Counted from the first letter of the stretch, positions 33,337 to 43,193 are shown. The stretch is 64,000 nt of DNA from Microbacterium aoyamense (GCF_023155855.1 NZ_JAKNUT010000001.1:1054001-1118000), one strand, 5' to 3'. Made by a program: numbers and translations. The notes: generated by a model not told the origin, from the sequence alone.

Positions 33337-36060
33337 ATGTTGACGACGTGGGCGCTGATGCTCGCGCGCGCACGCGCGCGTGCGGGCACGCTCCTCGCCC
33401 TCGTCGCGACGGTCGCCGTCCTCGTCCTCGGAGTCTCGGCGGTGATCGGCGCGATCGGCTCGGCTGTGCGCGCCGCCGTCGTCGCGGCCGTCGACGCCGC
33501 TCCCGAAGAGGACCGCGCCGCGATTCTCACCATCCCGGCATCATCGGATCCCGACGCGCAGCAGGACGCCGCGACCGCGCTGATCTCGCGGCTGTTCGGT
33601 CCGTCGCTGATGGTCGACCCGCTTCCCGCGACCGACGGCGGCGCGCTGCGATGGCAGCTCACGGTCGACCCCGACGGACTCGACCCGTGGGGAGTCCCGA
33701 CCATCGCCGCCGACCTCGAGCGTCTCGACCTGGCTGCCCGGGCGGTCGACGGTCTCGCGCCGCAGGGCGCGTCCGTCGACGGCGGCCTCGCCGCGACGCT
33801 GACCGCCGCCGCCGAGGGGGTGCGGGCCGTCCAGACGGTCATCCCGGTTCCCCTCGCGCTCATCGCGATCGGCGGCATCCTCGCGACGCTGCAGCTGGCC
33901 CGCCTGCTCGGCGACGGGCGCGCCGGAGAGGCGACGCTGTTGCGCGCGCGGGGAATCGCGCCGCGGGCGGCCCGTCGGGCGGCCGTGACGGAGCTCGTCA
34001 CGGTGACCCTCGTGGGCGCCGTCCTCGGCTGGATGCTCGCCGCCGTCCTCGTGACACTGCTCGCCGGATGGTCGGCGGCCGTCTTCCTGGCGGCCCTGCG
34101 GGCAACCTGGATCATCCCCCTCGTCGTCGTGTTGATCCTGGGCCCGATCGCGGGCGGTGCCGCGCATCGTGCCGCCGATACGGCAGCCGAGCCGCGCGGC
34201 GGTCGCTCGCGCGCGGCGGTCACGGGCCTCAGCGCCACCCTCCTCGTCCTCGCCGCGGGTTTCTTCGTGTGGCAGCTGCGCGGCCTGTCCGAGACAGGGA
34301 CGCCGGATGCCTGGGGTTTCGTCGTGACGGCCGTCGCGCCCGCGCTCGCACTGGCCGCGGCATCCGTCCTCGTCCTCACGCTCTTCGCCCCGCTCGCGCG
34401 CATCGTCGCGCGAGGCGCCGCCCGCGGACGGGGCTTCGCCGGGGTGTTCCCGGCTCGCATGGTCGCTCGGCACCTCGGCGCCTTCGGCGTCGTGGTGGCG
34501 CTCGTCGCCCTCGGCGCGGGCGGTGCCGTCATGGCGGGCGCGTCGATCTCGACGTGGGAGCTCGTGTCGGCGCAGGCGGCGCAGCTGCGGGCCGGCGGCG
34601 AGGCCCGTGCGGTCGCAGGAGTCGAGCGGGTGTCATCGGGTGACGTCGCCGAGATCGCCGCGCGGGCCGATGCGGCCGCCGTGCTCTCGTACGCCGGGGC
34701 CGTGAGCGACATCGATACCTCGCTCGTCGCGATCCCCGATGCTGCTGTCGGCGCGGTCGTCTCCCCGCTCCCCGCGGCAGGGATCGATCCGTCTGCGATG
34801 GCGGGGCAGCTCGCCCATGATCCCGTGGGTGCTGCCCTCTCGGCTGACGCAGACCGGCTCACGGCGACCTTCGGGATCCGGGGGAGTGTCGAGAGCAGGC
34901 TCGTCGAGTCCGAGGACGGCGATTTCGTGTTCACACCCGAAGGCGAAGTCCTGACGGAGGAGTTCTTCGCGCTTCCCGAACTCGACCTGCTCGAAGCGGA
35001 CGCCTGGGTCGTCGACGCTCTCGGAACGCCCATGCGCGTCGCGCTCGCCCTGTCCCTCGATGCCGACCCGAACGTCGCGGGTGAAGGGGTCCTGACCGCC
35101 GATGGCGCCCTGCCCGACGGGGCGGCGCCGTGGACGCTGGTGGGGTTGCGGGTCGGGTACCGCAACAGCGCCGGCTCGCAGACGCCGACGCTCACGCCTC
35201 TCGCGTTCACGACGGGCGCCGGTGCCGAGGTGCCGTGGCCGTCGGAGGAGCCCATCCTGCTGGGCGACGGGGTCGACGTCACCCTCATGACGTTCGCGCC
35301 GGTGCCGGATGCGGTGCCCGCCGTCGTGTCGACGACGCTTGCAGACGCGTTCGGTCTCGACGTAGGCGATGTCTACGATCTCAAGCTCGCGCGCTCGAGC
35401 CGAGTCATCCCGTTCTCCGTCAGCGGCTTCGTCGACGCCGTTCCCGGCGCCACGGGCGACGCCGCCCTCATGCTCCCGCTCGGAGCCGTGACGCAGAGCC
35501 TCTTCGCCTCGTCGGGATCCGCGTTGCGCGGCGACCAGGTATGGGCTGCGGGACCGGATGCCGTAAGCGCGCTCGGAGCGGTGTTCGGCGCCGACGCCGT
35601 CGATGACGGGCGCCCGAACAGCGAGCTCACGTCGTCGCTCGCCGCGGCCTGGTGGACGGCGACCATCATCGGCGCGCTGCTGGCGGCCGTCGCGATCGTC
35701 GCGTCGACGACCGCCCTCGCGCGGCGGCGCGCGTCGGACGTGTTCGTCCTGCGCGCGCTCGGCGTGACGCCCGCTGCGCAGCGGCGCAGTCGATTCCGAG
35801 AGCTCGCCGGTGTGGCCGCGGGTTCCGCCGTGGCAGGTGCCGTGCTCGGCGGAGTCGTCGCAGGGCTGACGCTGCCCGCGCTGACGCTCGCCGCCGTGCC
35901 CGGCACGCCTGTCGTGCTGGCCGCAACGGTCGCCTGGGGATGGCTGCCGCCGATCGCGGTCGCCATCGTCCTCGTGTCCGCGGTCGCCCTCGCCACCATC
36001 GTCGCCGGGCGGCTCGTCGCGCATCAGAGTCGCGCCGGACGCGTGCGGGAGGCATCGTGA
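33337..36060 (+). CDS. FtsX-like ABC transporter permease, large
   Basis: 907 residues from the ATG at 33337. One N-terminal helix (~12-35) is followed by a periplasm-side domain, a helical block (~180-410), a second large extracellular domain and a final FtsX-type helix block (~770-900). Such ten-helix permeases resemble the MacB/lipoprotein-export superfamily and move substrates at the outer membrane face. The start is uncertain: AGGAGG lies only 2 bases before the ATG, so the adjoining TTG (33340) is possible, and an in-frame GTG exists at 33271. It overlaps the next gene by 4 bases (GTGA). Confidence 0.85.
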   Translation: MLTTWALMLARARARAGTLLALVATVAVLVLGVSAVIGAIGSAVRAAVVAAVDAAPEEDRAAILTIPASSDPDAQQDAATALISRLFGPSLMVDPLPATDGGALRWQLTVDPDGLDPWGVPTIAADLERLDLAARAVDGLAPQGASVDGGLAATLTAAAEGVRAVQTVIPVPLALIAIGGILATLQLARLLGDGRAGEATLLRARGIAPRAARRAAVTELVTVTLVGAVLGWMLAAVLVTLLAGWSAAVFLAALRATWIIPLVVVLILGPIAGGAAHRAADTAAEPRGGRSRAAVTGLSATLLVLAAGFFVWQLRGLSETGTPDAWGFVVTAVAPALALAAASVLVLTLFAPLARIVARGAARGRGFAGVFPARMVARHLGAFGVVVALVALGAGGAVMAGASISTWELVSAQAAQLRAGGEARAVAGVERVSSGDVAEIAARADAAAVLSYAGAVSDIDTSLVAIPDAAVGAVVSPLPAAGIDPSAMAGQLAHDPVGAALSADADRLTATFGIRGSVESRLVESEDGDFVFTPEGEVLTEEFFALPELDLLEADAWVVDALGTPMRVALALSLDADPNVAGEGVLTADGALPDGAAPWTLVGLRVGYRNSAGSQTPTLTPLAFTTGAGAEVPWPSEEPILLGDGVDVTLMTFAPVPDAVPAVVSTTLADAFGLDVGDVYDLKLARSSRVIPFSVSGFVDAVPGATGDAALMLPLGAVTQSLFASSGSALRGDQVWAAGPDAVSALGAVFGADAVDDGRPNSELTSSLAAAWWTATIIGALLAAVAIVASTTALARRRASDVFVLRALGVTPAAQRRSRFRELAGVAAGSAVAGAVLGGVVAGLTLPALTLAAVPGTPVVLAATVAWGWLPPIAVAIVLVSAVALATIVAGRLVAHQSRAGRVREAS

Positions 36061-38801
36061 CGGTGTCGACGTGGACGGGACTGCGAGGGCGGATGCTGCG
36101 CACGCGCCCGGGCGGGCCGCTGCTCGTCGCGGCGCTCTGCCTGGTCCTCGCCGGGATCGCAGCAGGGGTCCCGGCCGCCCTTGCCGTCCTCGGTGATCGG
36201 ACGGTGCGGGACGCCGCCGATTCGCTCTCCCCGGGAGTACGCGATCTCGAGGCGACGGCAGCGGGCTTCCCGATATCGGGATCGGGGAACGCCGACCTGC
36301 CGGACGACGTCGCCGCTCAGTGGGGCCAGTTCGACGCCGCACTCGAGCGCATCCGCGACGAGATCGGCGCCCCGCTCGAGCCGCTGCTCGACCGAGCGCA
36401 ATACGTCGCGCGTACGCAGAACACGTTCGGCATCGAGGGCGGCGACGAGCTCAACAACCTCGCGCTGGCCGTGGACCCCCGCTACGACGATCGCGCGGTG
36501 CTCGTCGACGGCGCATGGCCGACGGCGCCCGAGTCGCTGCCCGGTACGCAGGGGCTCGGCATCACGTCGATCGAGGTCGCCCTGTCGGAGCGCACCGCCG
36601 AGGAACTGGAATGGGGTGTGGGCGAGGTGCGAGGTGCCGACGGACCCGCTCCCATGGTGCTCTCGGGAACGTTCGAGGCCGCGCCGGGCTCGGACGACTA
36701 CTGGTACCACGTCCCGTCGGTGCTGACGCCGCGCATCTGGATCGACGACGCGGGGCGTCACGTCGACGCGACGGCGTTCCTGAACCCCGTCGCGCTCGGC
36801 ATGCTGCAGGGCTGGCAGGGCACGACGAACGTCTGGTATCCGCTGTCCGCCGACGAGATGGCCGCCGCCGATGCTCCGGAGGTCGTCCGGCAGCTGCGGA
36901 CCTTTACGGCCAACGCGCATCCGGTCGCCTCGCAGTCCGCCGGGCTCGGCGGGGTGCTGACTCTGAACTTCCGGACGACGACCACGGCGACGATCGAGTC
37001 TGCACTGGCCACCACCCGTGCGATGGCGGCGGTCGTGGCGATCACGGCATCCGCTCCCGCAGGAGTCGCCGTCGCGGTGCTGGCGCTCGCGTGCCGCATC
37101 GTGGCTCGCGATCGCCGATCCGCTCTCGCACTTCTGGCGGCGCGCGGGGCGTCCGGCACCGAGATCCGCTCGACGCTCGCGCTGCACGGAGTCGTGTACG
37201 GCGCAGCGCCGGCTCTCGTGGGTGCGGCGGTCGTCCTCGGCGTCGGCTTCGCCGCCGGCATCCCCCTCACCGTCGTCGGAATCGCCGGCCCCCTCGTCGT
37301 GGCGGCGCTGCCGGTCGCCCTGTTGTGGTTCACGCCGCCTCCTCCCGCCGGACTGCGCGAGGAGATGAACGGGGATGCCGCGTCCTCCCCGGTGCAGCGT
37401 CGCCTCCGGGTCGCGCTCGAGGCCGTCATCGTCGTCGTGACGCTCCTGGTGACGGGGGCGCTCGCGAGCAGTGCGATCGGCGGAGCCCGCGTCGGCTCTG
37501 CCGGCGCACGGGCCGCGGGGGCTGGAGCCGACCTGCTCGTCGCGGCCGTCCCGCTGCTGTGGGCGCTCGTCGGCTGCATCGTCGCGCTGCGGCTGTATCC
37601 GCTGCCGCTCCGCGCGCTCTTCGCTCGGCTGGCTCGCGGGCCTTCACTCGTCGGGTTCCTCGGCGCGGCGCGGACACTTCGCGAACCCGCGGCGGGCGTC
37701 GCTCCCGTCCTCGCGCTTGTGATCGGTCTGTCGTCGGCCGTGACGTCGGGCGTCCTGCTGGGGTCGATCCAGCACGGGATCGACGCGACCGCGCGTGCCG
37801 AAGTGGGGGCGGATCTGCAGGTGGCGCGCGCCGACCTGACCCCGTCGATCCTCGACGAGGTGCGCGACATCGAGGGCGTCGAGGCGGTTGCGGGCATCGC
37901 GTCCGCCCCCGGCGGGTACGTGCGCGCGGTCAGGGATCTCACCGTCGTCACGATGCTGTTCGCCGATCCGGCGGAGGTGCTCTCGGCACAGGACCCCGGC
38001 TACCCGCTCATTCCGAGCGGTGCGGACCTCGCGGCGGAGGGGACCACCATCCCCGCCGTGCTCTCGGAGCGCGCGGCCGAGTCGATCGACGGGGCGACGG
38101 AGGTCACGATCGAGGGCGCGCCGTCGACGATCGAGGGCGTCGCCGCGGCATCGGCGCCGCAGGGCATCGGTCCGAACTGGGTCCTGGTCGACGAAGCACG
38201 GGAAGACCGGCTCATCCCCCAACGGACGCCCGCGCTGACAGCGGCGATCGTCGCGCTGGCTCCCGGAGTCGATTCGAGTGCCGTCGCGGCTGCCGTGCGC
38301 GGCATCGTCGGAGACACGGCGGATGTCACGACACCCGCGCAGCGCGCGGCCGAACTCTCTTCGAGCACCGGGGTTCTCGCGATCCGCGTCGCGCTCATCG
38401 CGAGCACCGTCGGCGTCGCCCTGCTGGGCGCCCTCACCGTGATGCTCACTCTCGCGCTGGGCGCGCGCGGCCGCGACCGGCTGGTCGCCCTGCTGCGCGT
38501 GCTGGGTGCACCGCCCCGCGCGGCGCGCGGTCTCGTCGCGTGGGAGCTCTGGCCCGGTGTCGTCGCCGCGATCGTCGTGGGAACCGGCGTCGGGCTCGCG
38601 CTGCCCGCCCTGCTGCTGTGGGCGGTCGACCTGAGCGCCTTCACGGGAGCGACCTCGCCCGGCTATCACCTCGATCCTCTGCTGCTGGCGGGGGCGATCC
38701 TCGGGTTCATCGCGGTCACCGCGGGGTTCACCCTGATCGCGCTCGCGCTCTCGCGCCGCGTGCGGGCGGCTTCGCTCCTGCGCACGAGTCAGGAAGGATG
38801 A
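36057..38801 (+). CDS. Second FtsX-like ABC transporter permease
   Basis: 914 residues. Layout is similar to the upstream permease: one N-terminal helix (~22-45), a large extracellular domain, a central helix block (~310-530), a second extracellular domain and a C-terminal FtsX block (~770-905). It reads VTVSTWTGLRGRMLRTRPGG at the start, using the GTG that overlaps the previous stop. The pair probably makes a heterodimeric transporter with the two ATPases downstream. Substrate unknown. Confidence 0.87.
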   Translation: MTVSTWTGLRGRMLRTRPGGPLLVAALCLVLAGIAAGVPAALAVLGDRTVRDAADSLSPGVRDLEATAAGFPISGSGNADLPDDVAAQWGQFDAALERIRDEIGAPLEPLLDRAQYVARTQNTFGIEGGDELNNLALAVDPRYDDRAVLVDGAWPTAPESLPGTQGLGITSIEVALSERTAEELEWGVGEVRGADGPAPMVLSGTFEAAPGSDDYWYHVPSVLTPRIWIDDAGRHVDATAFLNPVALGMLQGWQGTTNVWYPLSADEMAAADAPEVVRQLRTFTANAHPVASQSAGLGGVLTLNFRTTTTATIESALATTRAMAAVVAITASAPAGVAVAVLALACRIVARDRRSALALLAARGASGTEIRSTLALHGVVYGAAPALVGAAVVLGVGFAAGIPLTVVGIAGPLVVAALPVALLWFTPPPPAGLREEMNGDAASSPVQRRLRVALEAVIVVVTLLVTGALASSAIGGARVGSAGARAAGAGADLLVAAVPLLWALVGCIVALRLYPLPLRALFARLARGPSLVGFLGAARTLREPAAGVAPVLALVIGLSSAVTSGVLLGSIQHGIDATARAEVGADLQVARADLTPSILDEVRDIEGVEAVAGIASAPGGYVRAVRDLTVVTMLFADPAEVLSAQDPGYPLIPSGADLAAEGTTIPAVLSERAAESIDGATEVTIEGAPSTIEGVAAASAPQGIGPNWVLVDEAREDRLIPQRTPALTAAIVALAPGVDSSAVAAAVRGIVGDTADVTTPAQRAAELSSSTGVLAIRVALIASTVGVALLGALTVMLTLALGARGRDRLVALLRVLGAPPRAARGLVAWELWPGVVAAIVVGTGVGLALPALLLWAVDLSAFTGATSPGYHLDPLLLAGAILGFIAVTAGFTLIALALSRRVRAASLLRTSQEG

Positions 38802-38805
38802 CACC

Positions 38806-39708
38806 GTGACAGAACCCGCGATCCTCTGCGCCGACCTCGTTCGGATCTTCACCGCGAAGGGCATCGAGGTGCAGGCGCTGCAGGGACTCAATCTGCGCAT
38901 CGAGGCCGGCGAGCTCGTCGCCGTCGTCGGCGCGTCGGGGTCGGGCAAGTCGACGCTCCTCTCGATCCTCTCGAGCCTCGACACGCCTTCGGCCGGAACG
39001 GCCCGCGTCGGCGGGCGCGATCTGCTCACCATGACTCCCAAAGGTCGCGTGGACTTCCGGCGCCGCGTCGTCGGGTTCGTCTGGCAGCAGACATCCCGCA
39101 ATCTCCTTCCCTACCTCACGGCGACCGAGAACGTCGGCGCCGCGCTCGCAGTCGCCGGGCTCGTGCCACGCGCTGAGCGGGCCGCCCGCGCGGCCGAGAT
39201 GCTGGAGCTGCTCGAGATCTCCCACCGTGCGGACCGTCGACCGAGCGAGCTGTCGGGCGGTGAGCAGCAGCGCGTCGCCATCGCGATCGCCCTGGCCAAC
39301 CGTCCGGAGGTGCTGCTGGCGGACGAGCCGACGGGCGAGCTCGACGACGAGACGTCGGCGCACGTTCTCGAGGCGATGCGCGCCGCGAACCGCGAGCTCG
39401 GCGTCACGACCCTGATCGTGACGCACGACCCGTCGGTGTCCTCGCACGTCGCCCGCACCGTCCAGATCCGCGACGGCCGCACGGCGACCGAAGTGCTGCG
39501 CACGACGGAGATCGACGAAGAGGGCGCCGAGCGCCACGTCGCCGCCGAGTACGCCGTGCTCGACAAGGTGGGCCGGATGCAGCTGCCCGAGGAGTACATG
39601 AAAGCCCTCGAACTGAAGGACCGCGTGCGGCTCGACCTCGAGCCCGATCATGTCTCGGTGCGCCCCGGGCAGCCCCACCCCCGCACGTCTTCGGAGGAAC
39701 AGCCGTGA
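38806..39708 (+). CDS. ABC transporter ATP-binding protein (LolD/MacB-like), with C-terminal extension
   Basis: 300 residues. Walker A GASGSGKST, signature LSGGEQQRV, Walker B VLLADEPTGELD and the switch His in IVTHD are intact, so it should hydrolyse ATP. A ~70-residue tail after the domain (EVLRTTEIDEEGAERHVAAEYAVLDKVGRMQLPEEY) is not usual for LolD-type ATPases and may contact the permeases. It starts 4 bases after the second permease gene. Confidence 0.93.
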   Translation: MTEPAILCADLVRIFTAKGIEVQALQGLNLRIEAGELVAVVGASGSGKSTLLSILSSLDTPSAGTARVGGRDLLTMTPKGRVDFRRRVVGFVWQQTSRNLLPYLTATENVGAALAVAGLVPRAERAARAAEMLELLEISHRADRRPSELSGGEQQRVAIAIALANRPEVLLADEPTGELDDETSAHVLEAMRAANRELGVTTLIVTHDPSVSSHVARTVQIRDGRTATEVLRTTEIDEEGAERHVAAEYAVLDKVGRMQLPEEYMKALELKDRVRLDLEPDHVSVRPGQPHPRTSSEEQP

Positions 39709-40478
39709 CCGAGCCGATCCTTCTCGCCGCGAGCCTCACGCGCACGTTCTCCACTCCCGGCGGTGAAGTCCACGCCGTCGACGGCATCGACCTCGCCGTC
39801 CATCCCGGTGAGCTCCTCGTCGTGCGGGGCGCCTCCGGCGCCGGCAAGACGACGCTCCTGAACCTCCTCGGCGGTCTCGACGAGCCCACATCCGGCCGCG
39901 TCGTCCTCGACGGGCAGGATCTCGCCTCGCTGTCGGAGTCTGCGCTCGCCGACATCCGGCACCGCGCCCTCGGCATCGTGTTCCAGTCGTTCGGCCTCAT
40001 CCCCGTGCTCTCTGCGGCCGAGAACGTCGAAGTGCCCCTGCGGATCTCGCGCACCGAGCCGCGCGAGCGCGACGAGCGGGTCGCCGCAGCGCTCGCCGAA
40101 GTCGGGCTCTCGGGCCAGGCGGCCCAACGACCCGACGAGCTCTCCGGCGGTCAGCAGCAGCGCGTCGGCATCGCGCGGGCGATCGTGACCCAGCCGCGCG
40201 TGCTCATCGCCGACGAGCCGACCGGCCAGCTCGACAGTCGCACCGCGGCATCCATCATGGATCTCCTCGCGACGCTCACACACGAGCGCGGCATCGCCGC
40301 CGTCGTCGCGACGCACGATCCGCTGCTGGTCGCGCGTGCCGATCGTGTGATCGAGCTGCACGACGGCCGCGTCACGACGACGGAGACACAGGCGACGGAT
40401 GCCGCGGCCGAGCCCGTGATGTCCGTCCCCCTCACGCGCGCAGAACTGCGCGCCGCGCGCGAACGCTCGGGCGACTGA
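39705..40478 (+). CDS. ABC transporter ATP-binding protein (LolD/MacB-like), second copy
   Basis: 257 residues. Walker A GASGAGKTT, signature LSGGQQQRV, Walker B VLIADEPTGQLD and VATHD are all present. It overlaps the first ATPase gene by 4 bases (GTGA), so the four genes form one operon. Having two complete ATPases for two permeases suggests a heterodimeric transporter. Confidence 0.94.
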   Translation: MTEPILLAASLTRTFSTPGGEVHAVDGIDLAVHPGELLVVRGASGAGKTTLLNLLGGLDEPTSGRVVLDGQDLASLSESALADIRHRALGIVFQSFGLIPVLSAAENVEVPLRISRTEPRERDERVAAALAEVGLSGQAAQRPDELSGGQQQRVGIARAIVTQPRVLIADEPTGQLDSRTAASIMDLLATLTHERGIAAVVATHDPLLVARADRVIELHDGRVTTTETQATDAAAEPVMSVPLTRAELRAARERSGD

Positions 40479-40480
40479 GT

Positions 40481-40762
40481 TCAGCCCACCGCGAGGCGGT
40501 GAACGAGGTCTGCGGGCTCCGCGCGCAGCTGGGCGATCCGTCTTGGGGTGAACCGTCGCACCTGCAGGTCGACGATTGCGGCCGCCGCCACCTCGCTCAC
40601 CGCGAAGGCGGCGGCGACCGCCGAGATCAGGTCGTCGTCGTCAGCGTCCGTGTCGATCGACGCGCACAGGTCGAGCAGCGTCGCCGGCTCCTCGAGAGCG
40701 AGGACGTACGCGCTGAGGATCCCCCGGCGCTCGAGCGCGTGACGGCGCTCCTCGGTGTCCAC
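40481..40762 (-). CDS. Stand-alone GyrA/ParC tower-like fragment
   Basis: 93 residues. The sequence ERRHALERRGILSAYVLAL, then VAAAFAVSEVAAAAIVDLQVRRFTPRRIAQLRAE follows the C-terminal part of the DNA gyrase/topoisomerase IV A-subunit core, where RAHILEALxxAL and LSExQAQAILDLRLxxLTxxE are conserved. The catalytic tyrosine and DNA-gate regions are missing. It starts 5 bases after the flotillin gene stop and so probably belongs to that operon. A regulator of gyrase or a structural coiled coil are guesses. Confidence 0.72.
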   Translation of the reverse strand: MDTEERRHALERRGILSAYVLALEEPATLLDLCASIDTDADDDDLISAVAAAFAVSEVAAAAIVDLQVRRFTPRRIAQLRAEPADLVHRLAVG

Positions 40763-40767
40763 TGACC

Positions 40768-42279
40768 CTAGACCGCCGGGTCGGTCGGAGCCGCCGTGCC
40801 CTTCGCCGCCTTCTTGGCCGCTCCCGCGACCGCCGCGGTCTCGACCGGCACGTCGAGCGACTTGAGCGCGAACGCCTGCATGAGCGTCGTCAGGTCGAGC
40901 CCCGTCAGGTTCTTGACGACCTCGGTGCCCTCGCCGAGCACCTTGCCGACCGTCTTCGTCACCTCGGACGCCCCGTCGGTCGACACGACCGTGAGCTTGT
41001 CGATGTTGCCGATCGGCGCCGCCGCGGCGGCGACGATCTCGGGCAGACGCGAGATGATCTCCTGCGCGAGGGCGGCCTCGCCGTACTTCTGCAGCGCGAG
41101 CGCCTTGGCGTCTGTCGCGGCGGCCTCGGCGAGACCCTCGGCCTGGATCGCGGTGGCGCGGGCCTCACCTTCGGCGCGCACACCCGCGGCGAGGGCCACC
41201 TGGCGGTCGCGCTCGGCCTCACCGGCGAAGCGCACGGCCGTCGCGGACGCCTCGGCATCCTGCACAGCGGCGACCTTGTTCGCCTCGGCGATCTTCGTCC
41301 GCTTGAAGGCGTCGGCCTCGGTCGCGGCGTTCGCGGCGTCGCGCTGCGCCGTCGCCCGCTGCACCTCGGCGTAGGCCTGCGCCTCGGCGGGCTTGCGCAC
41401 CTCGATGTCGAGGCGCTCCTGCGTCACGAGCGCCTGCTCGGTGAGCGCTTCGCGCTCCTGCACGGCGACGAGCTTGTCCTGTTCGGCGGTCGCGAGCTGA
41501 CCGGCCGCCTGCGCGTTGGCGTTGGCTCGGTCGGTCTCGGCCTTGATCGAGGCTTGGCGCAGCGACAGCGCCTTCTGGCGTTCAGCGATCTGCTCGGCAG
41601 CCTCGATGCGCGCGAACTCACTGGCACGGGATGCCTCGGCTTCGCTGACCTCGGCGACCTGACGTGCGCGGGCCGCCTCGGCGCGACCGAGGTTGGCGAG
41701 GTAATCGCTGCCCGGCGTCGAGATGTCGCTGATGTTGAGGAGGTCGACCTGCAGGCCCTGCTCGACGAGATCGGCCTTCGTCTCGGCCACGACGCGGTCA
41801 GACAGTCCCTTGCGGTCCGAGATGATCTGCTCGATCGTCATGTCGCCGATGATCGAGCGCAGCGATCCCTCGAGGGATTCCTTGATGATCTCGGTCAGGG
41901 CGTCCTGCTGCGAGAGGAAGCGCTGACCGGCGCGGCGCACGCCCTCTTCGGTGCCGGAGACCTTGAAGTTGATGGACGCCTTGATGGCGATCTTGATGCG
42001 GTTCTTGTCGACGCCCTCGACCGTGATGCCGATCTGGCGCTGCTCGAGCGAGATCGAGAAGCCCTGCTGCAGGATCGGCCACACGAACGTGCGACCGCCG
42101 ATCACGACGCGCTGGCCGGTCACCTCACCCGGCGCCGCCTTGCCCGCACCGCGCCCGACGATGATGAGGGCCTCGTTCGGGGGCACGCGGCGGATGCGGC
42201 GTGCGATGAACACGATGAGCCCCAGCACCGCCACGACGAGGGCGATGATGGCGATGACCTGGATGAGTTCGTTCGTCAT
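40768..42279 (-). CDS. Flotillin-like SPFH-domain membrane protein
   Basis: 503 residues. An N-terminal membrane segment (~5-26) is followed by the SPFH/PHB domain (NEALIIVGRGAGKAAPGEV... to ~210) and a long Ala/Glu-rich coiled coil (~210-400) with repeated EA dipeptides, as in flotillins/YuaG. These proteins organise ordered membrane domains. The NfeD-type partner YuaF is encoded just upstream, the typical pair. The gyrase-fragment gene follows in the same direction. Confidence 0.93.
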   Translation of the reverse strand: MTNELIQVIAIIALVVAVLGLIVFIARRIRRVPPNEALIIVGRGAGKAAPGEVTGQRVVIGGRTFVWPILQQGFSISLEQRQIGITVEGVDKNRIKIAIKASINFKVSGTEEGVRRAGQRFLSQQDALTEIIKESLEGSLRSIIGDMTIEQIISDRKGLSDRVVAETKADLVEQGLQVDLLNISDISTPGSDYLANLGRAEAARARQVAEVSEAEASRASEFARIEAAEQIAERQKALSLRQASIKAETDRANANAQAAGQLATAEQDKLVAVQEREALTEQALVTQERLDIEVRKPAEAQAYAEVQRATAQRDAANAATEADAFKRTKIAEANKVAAVQDAEASATAVRFAGEAERDRQVALAAGVRAEGEARATAIQAEGLAEAAATDAKALALQKYGEAALAQEIISRLPEIVAAAAAPIGNIDKLTVVSTDGASEVTKTVGKVLGEGTEVVKNLTGLDLTTLMQAFALKSLDVPVETAAVAGAAKKAAKGTAAPTDPAV

Positions 42280-42306
42280 GCTGTCCTTTCGAGGACGGTG
42301 GGAGGA

Positions 42307-42774
42307 CTAGTCCGCGACGACTTTGACGCGGGTGCCGGCGTGCTCGACGACACGGATGCGCACGCCCTCGGCGATGGGTTCGTCCGAGTAGGCGAGGCGC
42401 CGCTCGATCTCGTGCGGGCCGTCGAGGCTCACCTCGCCGCCCGACGGTGAGATCGACGAGCGGGTGACGCCGGTCTGGCCGACGGCGGAGACGGGCACGC
42501 CATCGGAGCTCTTGGTGAGCTTCTTCACGAGCAGGAGGGCGACCAGATAGGCCGCGATGGCGAGGATCGCCGCGAGGACGTACGCCCACACCTGATCGAG
42601 GCCGGCTGTCGAGGTCAGGACCCCGGACGCCCCGAAGACGACCGCGGCGACGCCGAGCGCGGTGCCCGAGATCGCGCCCTCGCCGATCTCGAAGTGATCG
42701 AAGATGTCGCCGACGATGAGCGAGATCAGGAGGACGGCCAGGCCGACACCGCCGACGATGAGGAAGGGGAGCAT
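42307..42774 (-). CDS. NfeD-like membrane protein (flotillin partner)
   Basis: 155 residues. Two or three membrane helices (~4-25, 36-54, 60-85) precede a C-terminal OB-fold domain (VGQTGVTRSSISPSGGEVSLDGPHEIERR...EGVRIRVVEHAGTRVKVV), the YuaF/NfeD pattern. Such proteins are encoded together with flotillins and affect their membrane-domain assembly. The stop lies 27 bases before the flotillin start. Confidence 0.9.
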   Translation of the reverse strand: MLPFLIVGGVGLAVLLISLIVGDIFDHFEIGEGAISGTALGVAAVVFGASGVLTSTAGLDQVWAYVLAAILAIAAYLVALLLVKKLTKSSDGVPVSAVGQTGVTRSSISPSGGEVSLDGPHEIERRLAYSDEPIAEGVRIRVVEHAGTRVKVVAD

Positions 42775-42818
42775 TCAGGACCTCTTTTCACCGCTGCGTG
42801 CCGGGGGTTCTCTCCACC

Positions 42819-43193
42819 CTATCGAGGCGATCGCCGGCTCGGCGCGAGACCCTGATGGTGTGTGGATGAGTGCGAAGCGCGCGCCGCCTCGTCGAGGACC
42901 GCGGCACCGACCTCCCCGCCCGGACCCCACGGCGTGTAGGCGTCGGTCCACCAGCGCGTGCCGGCAGGAGGGCGGACTCCGGGGAGCAGGCGATCGATCT
43001 CGTCGAGCACCGGCAGCAGCCTCGGTCGCAGCACCGAGAGCACAGCCACGTCGTCGATGACGACCTGGAGGACGGCGCCCTCGTCGAGCGCGCGCAACTC
43101 GAACTCGACCCCTGCGAGAACGATCGCCGCGGCCGACGCGACGGCATCACCCGTGGTCGGCGTCGGGCCGAGCACGACGCTGCTACGAGGCAT
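42819..43193 (-). CDS. Hypothetical protein at the end of the T7SS operon
   Basis: 124 residues. The start MPRSSVVLGPTPTTGDAVAS overlaps the last 11 bases of the EccC gene. It continues with acidic, Leu/Val-rich strands (FELRALDEGAVLQVVIDDVAVLSVLRPRLLPVLDEIDRLLPG) and PPAGTRWWTDAYTPWGPGGE. I do not recognise a family. Location as last gene of the secretion operon suggests an accessory or regulatory role. Confidence 0.68.
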   Translation of the reverse strand: MPRSSVVLGPTPTTGDAVASAAAIVLAGVEFELRALDEGAVLQVVIDDVAVLSVLRPRLLPVLDEIDRLLPGVRPPAGTRWWTDAYTPWGPGGEVGAAVLDEAARASHSSTHHQGLAPSRRSPR

